Assembly (NCBI GenBank): GCA_020055645.1
Contig: CM034546.1
Coordinates: forward strand, 48,918,001-48,982,000
Reading direction: 5' to 3'
Origin: Tomocerus qinae
Lineage: Eukaryota > Arthropoda > Collembola > Entomobryomorpha > Tomoceridae
DNA: 64,000 nucleotides
The first letter of the stretch is position 1, and each line of letters begins with the position of its first letter. The notes below the pieces were generated by a model. It was not told the DNA's origin, ran no database searches, and saw nothing but the letters and a program-made list of their open reading frames with translations. Below, piece by piece: positions 13,008 through 25,297 of this stretch. A program made the position numbers and the translations under genes.

Positions 13008-14452
13008 TGATTGATTGATAAGATTTTATTCAAATACACTCTTCGAACATTGCCCCATAGCATCTGTCAATTTTAATTACATACATTGACATTACAAATA
13101 ACGTGTAATATTCATCCACAAACAGAATAACTAACTACTTCAGAATAAATGTTATAATAATATGCTTACACTAGATACGATGTCGAACGAACGACGAAGG
13201 GTACAGCCCTTTCCCTATGCCAAACGACTTGCCAGGACACTCCTATAACTGGAAATGAAATAACATTTCGCACATATACGCCACAAATGTTGACCACATA
13301 TGTAAATAGGCTCAAGTAAATTTTAAGAGAAAATTAAAATACATTTTGACAATTTCATTTTTTAGCCAACTGACCAAATTTTTACTTATTAGGTAATGTC
13401 CGCCACGGTATAGGCACATCTTACTATGTGTTGACAAAAAGTGATTTCTAAAAATAATTTGTGGACAAAAAGGGGTAGGCCCAGGTACACATATTTAGTT
13501 ACTTATCTAGTTTTTGCTACAGAGAGGTCAGCAAAAATGTTAGATTATATCATACCATGAATTTTTCTTTGCTTTATAAGCTATAACTGTGATAGACCTT
13601 ACAGTATAGACAGCGGAATCTATAATATATTCACAGAAGTTACCCAAAGTATTCTTATACTTGGGGGGTTGGCAGCCAGAGTTACGAATATTCCCATTTC
13701 CCACCCCTGTTTGTTGGACGTCCGGGAAATGCGGGAAATTGTGGTCAATGGGAAATAGTGAGAAATATGGGAAATAAAGCCAAAATATTTGAATTTTGGC
13801 GCAACTTTGGCTCTATTTCCCACACTACCCATTTCCCACTCCATTTTGATACCCACATTTCCCAGTGGGAAATGGGAAACTTCCCGTTAGTGGTATTTCC
13901 CAGTCGAAACCTTGTTGGCAGCCAGCATTTCGTACATTTAGGACTCAACCAAAACTCGCTGTGTGTGTATATGTATGTTACCTATGTGCCCCCCTACCTT
14001 TTTCACTTATACACTGACTGAATGTTTGTGTTTGCGGAAGAGGAAGGTAAGTGTGTTGAGAGATATATCGGACAAGTTGCTAGTAAGAAAAACTCTCCGT
14101 CGTCCATTTGTTCGTCACATTATTTCGATAATTAGCAAGAAAGAACACAATGTAGCGCCAGCCGCTGCAACTTATCGCCCCTCTGCCTTCCAGAAACGCC
14201 GAAATAACCCCCTATGCAAATCCTAGGCCATAATTTCCGGAGCTTAACTTCTTCCCAAACGGTTTTTCAGAAAAATTACACTTTTTAGAAAATTCACTAT
14301 CAGTTCACGTTAATATTCGAATAGTCCGAAACTCTAGGGACACACAGATGTAAAAATTATCTCTCCAACCTCACTACCTCACTTTTTCTTACAAAAATCT
14401 TCACAATTATACGGACAATTACACATACAACCTTACACTTCAAGTACCAGCT
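13008..14452 (-). mobile_element. Old 1.45-kb insertion, possibly a truncated LINE
   Basis: The flank sequence GCCACCTTTAATTATCTCTT (12988-13007) reappears as GCCAACTTTAGTTATCTCTT (14453-14472), and the paralogous flanks are continuous at this point. This looks like a 20-bp target duplication with two later changes. The left end read on the minus strand finishes AATAAAATCTTATCAATCAA, a polyadenylation signal and short-repeat tail as seen at LINE 3' ends. No reverse transcriptase could be recognised inside, so the class is inference. Confidence 0.45.
13680..13913. repeat. 234-bp palindromic element flanked by 12-bp direct repeats
   Basis: GTTGGCAGCCAG occurs at 13668-13679 and again at 13914-13925. 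The DNA between is built from TTTCCCA / TGGGAAA motifs in both orientations, including TTTCCCAGTGGGAAA at about 13858, so it can fold extensively. It is nested inside the 13008-14452 insertion. Confidence 0.5.
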
Positions 14453-14854
14453 GCCAACTTTAGTTATCTCTTAGTCCCACCAATTTTTTGCCAAAGTGAA
14501 TCTTAAAGCCAACAGTATTACTTTTAGTTACGTTTGATTTTAACAATTGTGCTTATCCATAATATTATAATATGTTAAAACTGTAGAGGTATGGAGGGTT
14601 TTATGTAAACACAATACTTTATAGGGTATTAATAATAATTTTATTACTCTCTCAAAATACCATAATACACAGTAAAATATTTCCAGATAGAATTATAGAA
14701 ATAATAGGTTGAAAGTATTTAGCATAGAATAATAATTTATAAGATAAAATTATAACTGAATTTTAAATTCATCACTTTGTGGAATTGCTGCTGATCCTAA
14801 GGCAAAAAATAGATAGTAAAGAATCCAAAAACCAAAATCTTTCTAAATGCGTCA

Positions 14855-16595
14855 TTATTTTAATTTAGAGTAGAAATTGAACAACGACTCGTTGTTGCTG
14901 TTGTATTCATATTGCTTTATTGAGTCATAGTCGTATTCCTCCGAAGCCAAAAATTTTGGTGCATTGGGTCCTGTATAATCTGTTACACTTTCAAAATACT
15001 TATTATCCCAGAATTTTTCAAGTGAACAGTATTTTTCAATATGAGTAATTGCAAAATAAATGTAAATTAAAGGAAATAATACGGCACTACAAATGTTCAT
15101 GACTCCAATATACCAAATAATTTTTCTCATTTTTAAAATTACTGTTATTCTTTCGCCAAAATTAACTACATACTTCCTGCACATACCTAATTTTCTAACG
15201 AAGTTTCTACCAACTCTTATATTTTCGGCCTCATGGATATACTTTCTGCAATACTGCTGATAATGGTCCTCTACATCGCCAACACTCGGAATCATTTCAA
15301 AATCTTTATTTTGTTTATCGTGAGGGGTTTCTATGGCTTCCTTCTGGCACCAAAGGAGTGCCCGATTTGCTACAATCCCCACCATTGCAGAAATTACAAA
15401 TCCGACAGAGGTAAATGTCCAATTATCCGAAGCTTTATATATGGGACTTTTTGGAATATATTGATTCAAACCCTGAATGACAGTGACCATAGTCAGAAGA
15501 AGAGTGACAACAAGACCTAATCTCATTTGCACATCCGAGTATGAGTTTCCCAGGAGAAATGACAACCAGCAAACAAATACAAGTAGAGAAATTGGCAAGT
15601 AGATAGTGTAGATATAGTAGCCATGCTTTCTTCTCAGTTTCCATGATATTTTTTTGCTAGTCCGAACGTCATTATAATTTTCATATTCATCCTCTCTTGT
15701 ATCATGTATTGTCATATCTTCCAAGTAGTAATCATTTATATTAATCGCGACAATATCCCCTGGACCTGATTTATAATTAATTAAATTCGGAAAATCGGAT
15801 CTGTGGTAATTTTGGATGAAGAAACTGAAGTCGAGTTTGCATTCCATTGTGTCAAAGGGGAAAGCGGTGAAATCCTTTATGCAATCCAATTTTACTTTTA
15901 CAGGTTCTAACGCAATATATGAGAAGTGTTGCTCTGAATTTGAAGATAGTACCAGTGTACAGAGAACGGGGTTGTCTTCTATCGTGGCAACCTCGAATTC
16001 GAAATTGAAAGTTGGACATTTCACTTCGTGTTTCTTAATATCCCCTTTGAACCTAATTAGTTGAAAAGGAATCTCAGGATTTAGTGGGATTTTTGTGTTG
16101 CTATAAATGTAAATAGCGATTTTAATTTTGGCTGTCGGGGAGTTGAATCCTTCCGTCATTTCTTCTTCTAAAAATTCCATTAATTTCACATTAAGTAGTA
16201 TGTTCACGTCATGGACGATTGTAGGTGATACGTGCTCGTGTCTAAACCAGTCTATTATTTCACTAGCTAAATTAACTGTTTTCTCTTTTAGCCTGGTCAT
16301 TTTGATGTCCAGAGCATCCCATTCGGTTCCAAACAATATTTCACCGCGATCGGATAAAGACTTGCTATGATTGGCGAAAAGATCCTGACGATTGGAAACA
16401 AGATACTATAAGTAAATAATAATACAACTTTTAAAAACAAGTTTCAAAAATTTTAATACGTACCCATTCCGCGTTAATTTCAGAAATGTTTGAGAGAAGA
16501 ATAGGGCTCATATCATTTACTCCATCCGTTAAATATCGTACTGGGTTTGAATTTATGGAAACTAAGAACACAGTAAGTAAGAGTGGAATTTTCAT
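14855..16595 (-). CDS. Cys-loop ligand-gated ion channel subunit, gene A
   Basis: Predicted subunit of a pentameric plasma-membrane channel. Exon 1 is 16595-16464 (44 residues, signal peptide starting MKIPLLLTVF). The phase-0 intron runs from a GTACGT donor to a TCGTCAG acceptor, and exon 2 is 16384-14855, giving 553 residues in all. The signature cys-loop is C212-C226 with 13 residues between and FPFD inside. TM1 is about 302-323, TM2 about 332-352 (MRLGLVVTLLLTMVT: Arg 0', Gly 2', Leu 9'), TM3 about 366-388, then a cytoplasmic loop and TM4 about 467-490. The tail after TM4 (about 60 residues, Tyr/Asn rich) is longer than in genes B and D. A second conserved cysteine pair (about 167 and 186) precedes the cys-loop. 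The usual WxPD motif of the family is not visible. Ligand and ion selectivity are unknown. Confidence 0.88.
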
Positions 16596-16677
16596 TTTTA
16601 TGAAGAAAATTCTGTAGTCTGCAGCACTAACAACGAGAGTTAATCCAGTAGTGTCCACTAGAAAAGAATTGCACACG

Positions 16678-16706
16678 ACTGAATAGTTCAAGCTAGTCTT
16701 TATATA
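16678..16706 (-). promoter_or_regulatory. TATA + initiator core promoter of gene A
   Basis: Read on the minus strand, TATATAAAG (plus 16698-16706) is followed by TCAGT (plus 16678-16682), at the spacing expected of a TATA box and arthropod initiator. The predicted transcription start at about 16680 gives an 85-nt leader. The same arrangement, followed by GTGTGCAATT, precedes all five cys-loop genes. Confidence 0.65.
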
Positions 16707-19700
16707 AGAATCTGTAAGTTTATCTTCCGCCCAAAATAACGTCCTGCATGTTAATTATAAAATTAAAAGTAAGTATGTTTATTTAGCTACATGTTCACCA
16801 GAGAAGTAACTGTCTGCAGACATGGCATATTTAATGAATTTAGTTTTCTAATCCAGAAGTATCAAATTAAGGATGCGGAATAATGAATAATTGATGCGTG
16901 TAAGCCACTTAGCCCAATATCATGGAAATTTTATGTAACCTATTTATTATGTTTATTTCATGTTTTGATGGAATTAAGTTTGAAATGTGAAAAGTTTGGA
17001 AAATTCAAATAAATTATCAGTTGAACATTAAATTGAAACAAATAATAGTTAAAATTTCACTCCTATTTATTTCAATTGGAAGGAATTGTGGTACTAAAGC
17101 AGATAAAAGATGGAATGTTATGGCAATTGTAAACTATAGTTGGTCACTACTAGTAAACTTCTGCATTATATAAATCGTCCAACTAATAAACCTTTCTGAA
17201 TTTTTTATCACAAACATACATTTTGAATTTATTTCACTTCTTTCATAATTTAATGATTTTTTCTTGGAATTAATGACACTCTTCTAATCTGTGGTAATAA
17301 AGTTGTTCATTTAACTGGACGTAGTAGCAATGAAGTTACATACAGTGCCATGAATAAATCCAATCGCCAATGTTAATCTCCGTTTACATTTGCATTTTGC
17401 ATCAAAAAAGTAGGCCCGATGAGACGACCATGTAGCATGCCGGCTCAACTGTCAAACCAAATCATGAATTTTGGTGTTATTTGGTTTTGGATAAGATTTT
17501 TTTGTACAATGCTGGTGTGTGAAGAGCCTATCTCTTATAAGAGGTACGGTTGTAAGAGGTATATGTATGTAACTCAAGAACTCTTGAGCTACACCTCTTG
17601 TTGATTTTCTATTAGTCTGTACAGTAAAATAGCCATATATATTATAGTCCTTACACATGCAAACTCCTATGAGTACTTTTTAATGTGCCATACTGTAGAA
17701 TAGAAAGGTTATTTCCATTTGGTGAGGTAAATAACTTTTGGCCAATTATTGTTGAACTCTTCTGATCTGAATTACTGCTTTGAAACTCGGAGAACTATGT
17801 TTTTTTAATTATAAGATATTATTTTGGCAAAAATAAATTATTTTATATGGAAGGAAGACAAAATGAAAAGCGACGGAATGAGTGACTGAGACTTTTGGTT
17901 GCAATTTGGGGATTAGGGATTTATGCCTGTAGGGACTTGCGTTTCCATAATATATGGTGCTGAGTTTCATCACTGACAAGCAATGTAGTTAGTCCATTAG
18001 TATGATGATGAACTACACCCAAACAAAATTATATTTCTCTATTTTGTACAAAGATACCCAATAAATACCCACACAGAACCAGAAGAAATATTCCTCCTCG
18101 TTGTTGCCAGTCGTTGTTGGTGTAATATAAATGCCATTTGAAGTAGTATTTACTATATTATAATACTAAACCATTGCCGCATTTGCTCTCAGTTTGGCTG
18201 TGTAAGCCTAGAACTATCTGTGAGTGCAAGCATCTGACAAATCATCTAGAACAAATTGCACGAAGTTGAAGTTTACTCTGTAAAACACTAAAAATAATCA
18301 ATGAAATTGTTTTAAAAAAATTATTGTTTAGAAGTCACTTAATAAACTTTATTATACATTACACAAATAATCTCAATTATTATAAAAGGTAAGTTTTTAT
18401 ATTATTTATCATACTACCAACTACATAATACATAATATATTATTATTCTTATAGACTGTTCTATCTTTGTAAACAAAACGTCAAATCTGTATTCAGTAGA
18501 CAGCGCAATATGAATTGTTTTGAAAATAATCACAAAAGTTTTGACCAATAAATGACACTGACAACTGACCAAACATTTTTCAGTGGAAAATCTTTTGCTA
18601 GAAAATAAAGTAAATTCATCAGGTCTCAGTTGAAATGCAATATTAGCAATGGATTTTTGATCAGTTAGAATCATAGCTTGAAATGTATTTTAGATGATAA
18701 TCATAAAAGTAAACCAATGATGGTATGAAACAATATTCAGTGGACACCTTTCGCAACAATAATTATTATTTATTGAAATGGAATGATAACATACGTGGTG
18801 AAGCAAAAATTTTGGTATACTCAAACACGGTCATCATAATATGCAATATGAAACGGAGAACAGTTATTTCACTAACATATTTATGTTATTTAAATACTCG
18901 AATATCATTTATTATAATATATGATCGAAATTATATTTTAGGTCCTTCAATTAGTTGAATGTTACCATTAAACAGTCTATGCTGTGTATTTTACGGCATG
19001 TGGCATCTGAAAATAATTTACGGCAAGCCGCATTTATACTCTGAAAAACAATTTTGTTATGTAAAGCTTAAGTCACAAATACTTAGTAGTATAGAGTAGA
19101 GTATTCATAAATTACCGAACAACAGACATGAAACAACATTCAGTATGTTAATGATGATACTGTATTATTATTTCAGCTTATTGAAGCGATAGCAAATAGA
19201 TACACTAGGTGCATATAACTATATCAATTGTATATCTACATACTGTTGAATGTAAATAACATACCTACTATATTTACAAGGCATAGCATAACCAAAAAAA
19301 CCAACTCACTTTAGAGGTTAAGTTTAAAACCAATTTTGTTAACGGCCCTTATGTAAAGTCACAAATACTAAGTCGTATAGTGAAGGAGCCCAGCTTCAAG
19401 TGGGCGGTACTTGTTAGCACGTGATACATGGCTTCCATCCACTTGGCTCTTAATACATGTATCACGTGGTCACTTTTTTCAAAATTTTCTCCGCGCGGTT
19501 GCTGGAAGCATCAACGTAAATAAGATCTCTTCTTATTTACGTTATTAATCAACTAGTCGTATAGAAAAACAATGTTTGTAAAATTTCTTTGCCAAATTTT
19601 TATCGGGAATTGTGTGTTGGAGTATGAAAATATTACATATTTAGTTTAGTAAACAAAAAGTCTGACTGCTGGTTTGACTTTGAAACGAAATACTTTTTGT

Positions 19701-20340
19701 CATGTGAGTGAATGAAGAACTGGCTTTCCATAATTGTGCTGATACTACACCTACAACCGATACAGTAAATTTTAAAGAATTCTTCGAAACTTAATGTATA
19801 GAACTTATAAGGAACGTTTCACATTTTTGCCTTCGATTTGAGGATTATCATCGTTTGAAATGGAATATTTGTGTATTTTTGTGTGTTATATATTGCGAAT
19901 ATATATCCTAAAGTAAGTGACAAAAATGTGAAGTGTTAATTCCTATAGTAAACTGCTATAGTAAAAGTTTCGAGAAATTATACTTGTTTACTGTATGGAT
20001 GTCGGACGAGTGGCTTTAGATCATTTGAGAATTTCCAAAAAAGGTTACTGTCAAATACGATAGTCAAGTCATAGTCAGTTACTGGGACACCTTCTCGTTA
20101 ACGTTCACTTGGGTATACAATAATACAATATTAGTTTTCAGGTTTTAACTAAATAAACGTTTCTTTGGAATTTGCTTTTTGTTTATAAATAAATTCCTGA
20201 TTGCCAAATGAATTTATGACCGCCTGTCGAATAAGCCAAAAAACTGAACTAAAATGACATAGACACAACGAACTACAGACACACATTTCGTATCGTATTC
20301 ATACCCGTTGTTGCATTTAGACTTGTAGTTGTCCTATTCA
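16707..20340. other. Duplicated intergenic DNA between genes A and B
   Basis: No gene was seen. Long parts (about 17290-19250 and 19590-20300) align with the flanks of genes B to E, for example 45260-46800 and 55020-57790. This is the standard intergenic part of the array. A small insertion sits at 19381-19554. Confidence 0.65.
19381..19554. mobile_element. 174-bp insertion with 10-bp target duplication
   Basis: AGTCGTATAG at 19371-19380 is repeated at 19555-19564, while paralogous sites (for example about 46785 and 57832) read straight through. The insert holds two internal stem-loops: cacgtgatacatg with catgtatcacgtg, and acgtaaataaga with tcttatttacgt. It has no terminal inverted repeat. 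Family not recognised. Confidence 0.6.
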
Positions 20341-22019
20341 TTAATCCCACTTCAAAAAGCTCGGTGCATTTGGTCCTGTATAATCTGTGATACTTTCAAA
20401 ATACTTATCATCCCAGAATTTTTCAAGTGAACAGTATTTTTCAATATGGGTAATTGCAAAATAAATGTAAATCAAAGGAAATAATATTGCAAAGCAAATG
20501 TTCATTACTCTAATGTACCAAATCATTTTCCTTCCTCTTAAAAGTCTTGCTATTCTTTCGCCAAAATTAACTACAGACTTCCTGCACAGACCGAATTTTC
20601 TAACGCAGTTTCTACCAACTCTTATATTTTCGGCCTCATGATTATATTTTCTAGGCAACTTCTGAAATTGATCCTCAATATCGCCTACATTCGGAATGAT
20701 TTCAATTTCCTTATTTTGGTTATCATGAGGGATTTCTGAGGTTTCCGGCTGGCACCAAAGGAGTGCCCGATTTGCCACAATCGCCACCATTGCAGAAATT
20801 ACAAATCCGACAGAAGTGAATGACCAATTATCCGAAGCCTTATACTTGGGACTTTTTGGAACATATTGATTCAAACCCTGAATGACAGTGACCATAGTCA
20901 GAAGAATAGTTACTACAAGACCTAATCTCATTTGCACATCAGAGTAAGAGTTTCCCAGGAGAAATGACAACCAGCAAACAAATACAAGTAGAGAAATTGG
21001 CAAGTAGATAGTGTAGATATAATAGCCATGCTTTCTTCTCAGTTTCCATGAGAATTGTTGTTCAGTGGAAACAGAGTCAGAAAAAGTTACATAATGACTA
21101 ATATTATATATTTTCATATCTTCTAAGTAGTAATCATTTATATTAATCGTTGCTTCAAACTTTTGGTTTAATTTAACATTAATGTAAAATAATTCATCCA
21201 GTGGTTGGTTTCCCTGGTAAAAATGTTTGACAGAGAAAGCGAAGCCGAGTTTGCATTCCATTGTGTCGAAAGGGAAAGCAATGAAATCCTTGGAACAATC
21301 CACTTTTATTTTTTCAGTCAGCAGACCAACACCTGAAATTGAACTTGAATTTGAATCCAGTTTCACAGTACATTGTAGGGGATGAATGCGCATCGCAGAT
21401 GATAACGTGTCGCCCTCAAAGAAGATATCGAAGGCTGGGCATTTCGCATAAAGGAGGTCTCCTTCAAACCTCATTAGATGAAAAGGAATGGCAGAATTTA
21501 AAGGTATTTCGTTGTAGCTAAAAATTCCAATGGAAATTTCAAATTTGGCTTTCGGAGAGTTGAATCCGTCCGTCATTTCTTCTTCTAAGAATTGCAGCAA
21601 TGAAATATCAAGATCTATGTTCACGTCACGGTCGACGATAGATATTTCGTACATATTTCCAAACCAATCTATAATTTCAGCTGTTAAATTAGCTGTTGTC
21701 TTTTTTAATTTTTTATTTTTGATTCCTAGAGATTTCCAATCTTTCTTGTCTGTTCCATTCCACGATTCGCGGCGATCGGATAAAGAATTGCTAAGATTGG
21801 CGTAAAAATCCTGACGATTTGCAAACAAGATATTATATTTATAAATAATACATACAACTTTAAAAAACTACTTTCAAAACTTTTAATACGTACCCATTCT
21901 GCGTTAACTTCAGAAATGTTGAAACGAAGAATTGGATCCAAATCTTCAACCGTAAAACATTGAACTGAGTTTGACTTAATGGAAAACAAGAAAAGAATGA
22001 GTACTAGTGGAATTTTCAT
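20341..22019 (-). CDS. Cys-loop ligand-gated ion channel subunit, gene B
   Basis: Exon 1 is 22019-21894 (42 residues, signal peptide MKIPLVLILF). The phase-0 intron is 21893-21811 (GTACGT donor, TCGTCAG acceptor) and exon 2 is 21810-20341, giving 531 residues. The cys-loop is C-SKDFIAFPFDTME-C. Four membrane segments follow in the usual order, with TM1-TM3 almost identical to gene A and TM4 near the C-terminus (MIWYIRVMNICFAILFPLIY). The TM3-TM4 loop keeps the long form with the acidic stretch NKEIEIIPNVGDIEDQF. The extracellular domain is clearly different from that of gene A, and the spacing of the extra cysteine pair is 22 residues against 18 in A. All family features are intact, so it is likely functional. 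Ligand unknown. Confidence 0.88.
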
Positions 22020-22111
22020 TTTACGAAGGGAACTGTGTAGTCTGCTAGTCTGCAGCACCAACATCAATATCCGGTAGTGTCCAGGTGACCGCAAGAAAAT
22101 AATTGCACACG

Positions 22112-22140
22112 ACTGAGTAAGTCAGACTAGTGTTTATATA
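22112..22140 (-). promoter_or_regulatory. TATA + initiator core promoter of gene B
   Basis: Minus-strand TATATAAAC (plus 22132-22140) followed by TCAGT (plus 22112-22116) and the shared GTGTGCAATT. Confidence 0.65.
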
Positions 22141-22819
22141 TGAATAGCACCCGGAAATGAGATCATGCAGTTATTAAACTACATGCAATGTTTTTATTAG
22201 CTACATGTTCACCTGAGAAGTAACTAACTGTCTCGAGGCATGACATTTTAAATGAATTTGGTTTTCTATCCGGAAGTATCAAAAAATACTCCCATTTGGC
22301 GAAATAATTAAATTTTGGTTAAATTATTGTTGCCCTTTTCTGATCTGAGTTACTGTTTTGAAACGCGGAAAAGTAATTAATCATTTGAGGATATTATGTT
22401 GGCAAAACTAAATTATTTTATGTATGCAAAAAGCAGGGAAAGTTAAGCTCTGGGATTTTTGGCTGCGATTTGGGGATATTTAGACGCATAGGGATTTACA
22501 TTTTATGCACGAAGTTTACTCTGTAAAATACTAAAAATAATCAATGAAATTGGTTTTACAAAATTATTGTTTAGAAATCACATAATAAATTTTCATTAGA
22601 CATTACACTAGTAATACCATTCATTATAAAAGGTATGGTTAACTTGTTATATTATTATAATCATACTACCAACTACATATTTTATGCTTATCGACTCTTC
22701 TATCTCTGTAAATTAAAATGTCAAATCTGTTTTGAGTATACAGCGGAATATTTATTGTGTATATGCGTATGAATACTCTCTAAGAAATAGTACTGAATTA
22801 ACTATTACTATAAAATAAT
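22141..22819. other. Intergenic DNA upstream of gene B
   Basis: No gene. Aligns with the other array flanks. It is split from its continuation (26884 onward) by the Foldback element. Confidence 0.6.
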
Positions 22820-23842
22820 GGGTACTAGAAATTAGCTTACGCCGAATAGAAATTAGCACACGCCGAAGTGGAAAATAGCCGAAGCCGAAGTAAAATTTTA
22901 GCCCACGCCGAATAGAAGTTAGCCTACACCGAAGCATCTGCGCCTAAGCCGAAGGAAAATAGCCGAAGCCGAAGTGGAAAATAGCATAGCATAAGTTGGT
23001 TGAAATTGGCCAACGCCGAATGGAAAATAGCCGACGCCGAAGCAAAAGTGAAAAGTTGTCGGCGCCGAAGTAAAAATATACCTGCCGACGCCGAATAGAA
23101 CACAGCCGACGCCAAAATGGAAAATAGCCGAAGCCGAAGTGGAATTTAGCCGAAGCCGAATAGAAATTAGCCGACGCCGACGTGGAAATTGGCCGAAGCC
23201 GAAGTGGAAAATCACCGAAGCCTAAGTGGAAATTGGCATACGCCGATGCCTAAGCATAAATTGCAGAAGTTGGGGCGTAAATGTCACCGCCGACGCCGAA
23301 TAGAACACAGCCGACGCCAAAGTGGAAAATAGCCAAAGCCGAAATGGAATTTAGCCGAAGCCGAATAGAATTTAGCCGACGCCGACGTGGAAATTAGCCG
23401 AAGCCGAAGTGGAAAATCACCGAAGCCGAAATAATATATCTGTGATCCTACAAAATCATATGTAATGTCAGTATTTAAGATGTCAGGATGGTATTTTTGC
23501 ATCTATATATGCATGTAGTATGCATGTATGCATGGCTGTATATATGTAGTATGCATGTATCCATGGTTGTGTATATGTAGTATCTATGTATGAATGGCTG
23601 TATATGTGTAGCATGTATGAATGCATTACTTATATATAACCACCGTTATAGATAAAGCAGTAAATTTACCTACCTATGTATGTATCTATATGTGGTAAGT
23701 GGTAGGTCGAATTCAGGCACGTATCCAGACTTTGGTCAAGTGGGGGCGCCATAAATGGTTATGCAAGAGCTGCTTTGGAGGGTTGCTGCTCGCCCCTCCG
23801 CCTCCTCTACTGGATACGTGCTAGAGGGAGCTAGGATGTCCA
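22820..23842 (+). repeat. Left inverted repeat of the Foldback element
   Basis: Outer GCCGAAGCCGAAGTGG-type array about 22830-23440, inner 31-bp array about 23500-23640, then unique sequence ending GAGCTAGGATGTCCA. Open frames here are products of the repeat periodicity. Confidence 0.9.
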
Positions 23843-24256
23843 GATTACCTTCCTTGCAAAATCGAGATTTTAATCTGTCTTTGCAAAAATTCCGCAATGA
23901 ATGTTATTCTTCTTTGAGGGTCACTTTCCTGAAGAAGGTGTTCTTATTTTTACATTTTAAAAAATTTGGAATTTACTCAAAATCGCACGCTCTTTTTGAT
24001 GCCGTTAATTTCGTTGACCTGAACCCAATAATTCAAACGTCATTAAAGATCAAAGGGGCATTTAGTCATTTCTGGGAGAGCGAATTCACCTCTTTTCGTC
24101 GAATGAACTTTTTACCAAGTAATAAATTTTTGTTAGTATTCATTGTAGCCAATTTCTAAGTTTTCGCTTGGTCTTTCGAATGGTGTATATCTCGTTAGAA
24201 TATGAATGCTCAACCTGAATAAGGGTGTATCTTGGAATAATACTAGGCATTTATTT

Positions 24257-25297
24257 TTTAGCTCGTCTGAATAAGGCAGCTTATAGAACCGCACAGTCCG
24301 TTAGTGAACACGATAACTTTCGAACGCATTAATAGATTTTGACCAAACTTGGCGAAAACAATGCCTATGGACCACTGACAACCCCTATTGAAAATAGGCC
24401 ACATTGGTCCACTGATTACCAAGATACCGCGCGTTCACTTTGTCTTCATTTTGATAGTCAAAGTAGAAAATGAGCATTAAAAATTTCAATTGCGTTTCCC
24501 ATTAATTGTTAGCATATAGTATAAAATATTTCATACCGCTTCTAACGGACTTTAGAATTTTCTTGACTGTCATTATTAAATGAATTTTCCTCATCGTTTT
24601 GTTCAAATTCAACAGAGTGTGTTTCTACAGGGTCACATTCACGTTTTTCACTCTCCTTTTCTTGAGAAAATTTCAGGTAATCTATGTTTAGAAAAAGATT
24701 GTTTAATCAATTCATTATATCAAACATATAAAACTACATTAAGTCCAAACTATAGACGAAACAAAATAATATTAACATAATGGTATTTGAGCTTGTGGAT
24801 TCCTAAACTTCTACAGAAATGGAAAACTGATTCCTCCTGAGGCTTTTGCAAGAATAATATTACTTTTATGATTGGGAATGTATGAAGTAAAATGAAAATT
24901 TTTATTTATTTTATTACTTTCAACTTTTGACCAACCTTAGGTGTTTCATTTCCTTCGGATGTCGTCATTTTTTCTTTATATTATTTTGTCTGTTAAAAAA
25001 AAGAAAGATAATGATCCTCCCTGCTGATGAAATGCAGTTCGTTGTAAACGTTAATGTGTTTGCAATTGCGCCACTTTCAGCACAAGCATTGAAGAACCAA
25101 CCTGACTGCACCGTAGCGACCTGTGAAAATGTTCACAGGTCGCTACGGTGCACGGTTGTACGGTTGTCAGGGGTCCATAGGCATTGTTTTCGCCAAGTTT
25201 GGTCAAAATCTATTAATGGGTTCGAAAGTTATCGTGTTCACGGACGGACGGACGGACTGTGCGGTTCTATAAGCTGCCTTATTCAGGCGAGCTAAAA
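24257..25297. repeat. Nested inverted repeat pair in the Foldback core
   Basis: 24257-24381 and 25164-25297 are inverted copies, with slight differences. They include a GACGGACGGACGG run in the right copy and GAATAAGGCAGCTTATAGAACCGCACAGTC in both orientations, given here in shortened form: the left copy starts at AGCTCGTCTGAATAAGGC. The pair may be an older foldback captured by the element. Confidence 0.6.
25107..25152. repeat. Perfect 21-bp hairpin in the Foldback core
   Basis: A 21-bp arm (25107-25127) whose first bases are TGCACCGTAGCGACC is followed by the 4-base loop AATG and the exact complement (25132-25152). It is GC-rich against an AT-rich background. Confidence 0.8.

Larger units (their letters stand above)
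12341..14854. other. Convergent spacer between the IR and cys-loop arrays
   Basis: No gene was seen. The outer parts (about 12640-12990 and 14473-14600) align with the 3' flanks of the cys-loop genes, for example 28180-28340, so this is the downstream end of that duplicated unit. It is interrupted by the insertion at 13008-14452. Confidence 0.6.

Noticed and set aside
13963-14226. 87-codon frame with a basic C-terminal half
   Set aside because: It lies inside an old insertion of unknown class, with no domain or paralogue to support it.
15435-15644. 69-residue frame beginning METEKKAWLL, repeated in genes A, C and D
   Set aside because: Out-of-frame reading of the conserved TM1-TM2 DNA, kept only because that DNA is nearly identical among the genes.
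22919-23502. Open frames rich in Ser-Ala and Phe-Gly in the Foldback arms, mirrored at 26192-26775
   Set aside because: They follow from the 21-22 bp repeat and are duplicated because the arms are inverted copies.
23755-24159. 134-codon frame in the Foldback element as a possible transposase
   Set aside because: It runs from the arm into the core, has no motif, and its first part is antisense-mirrored in the other arm.
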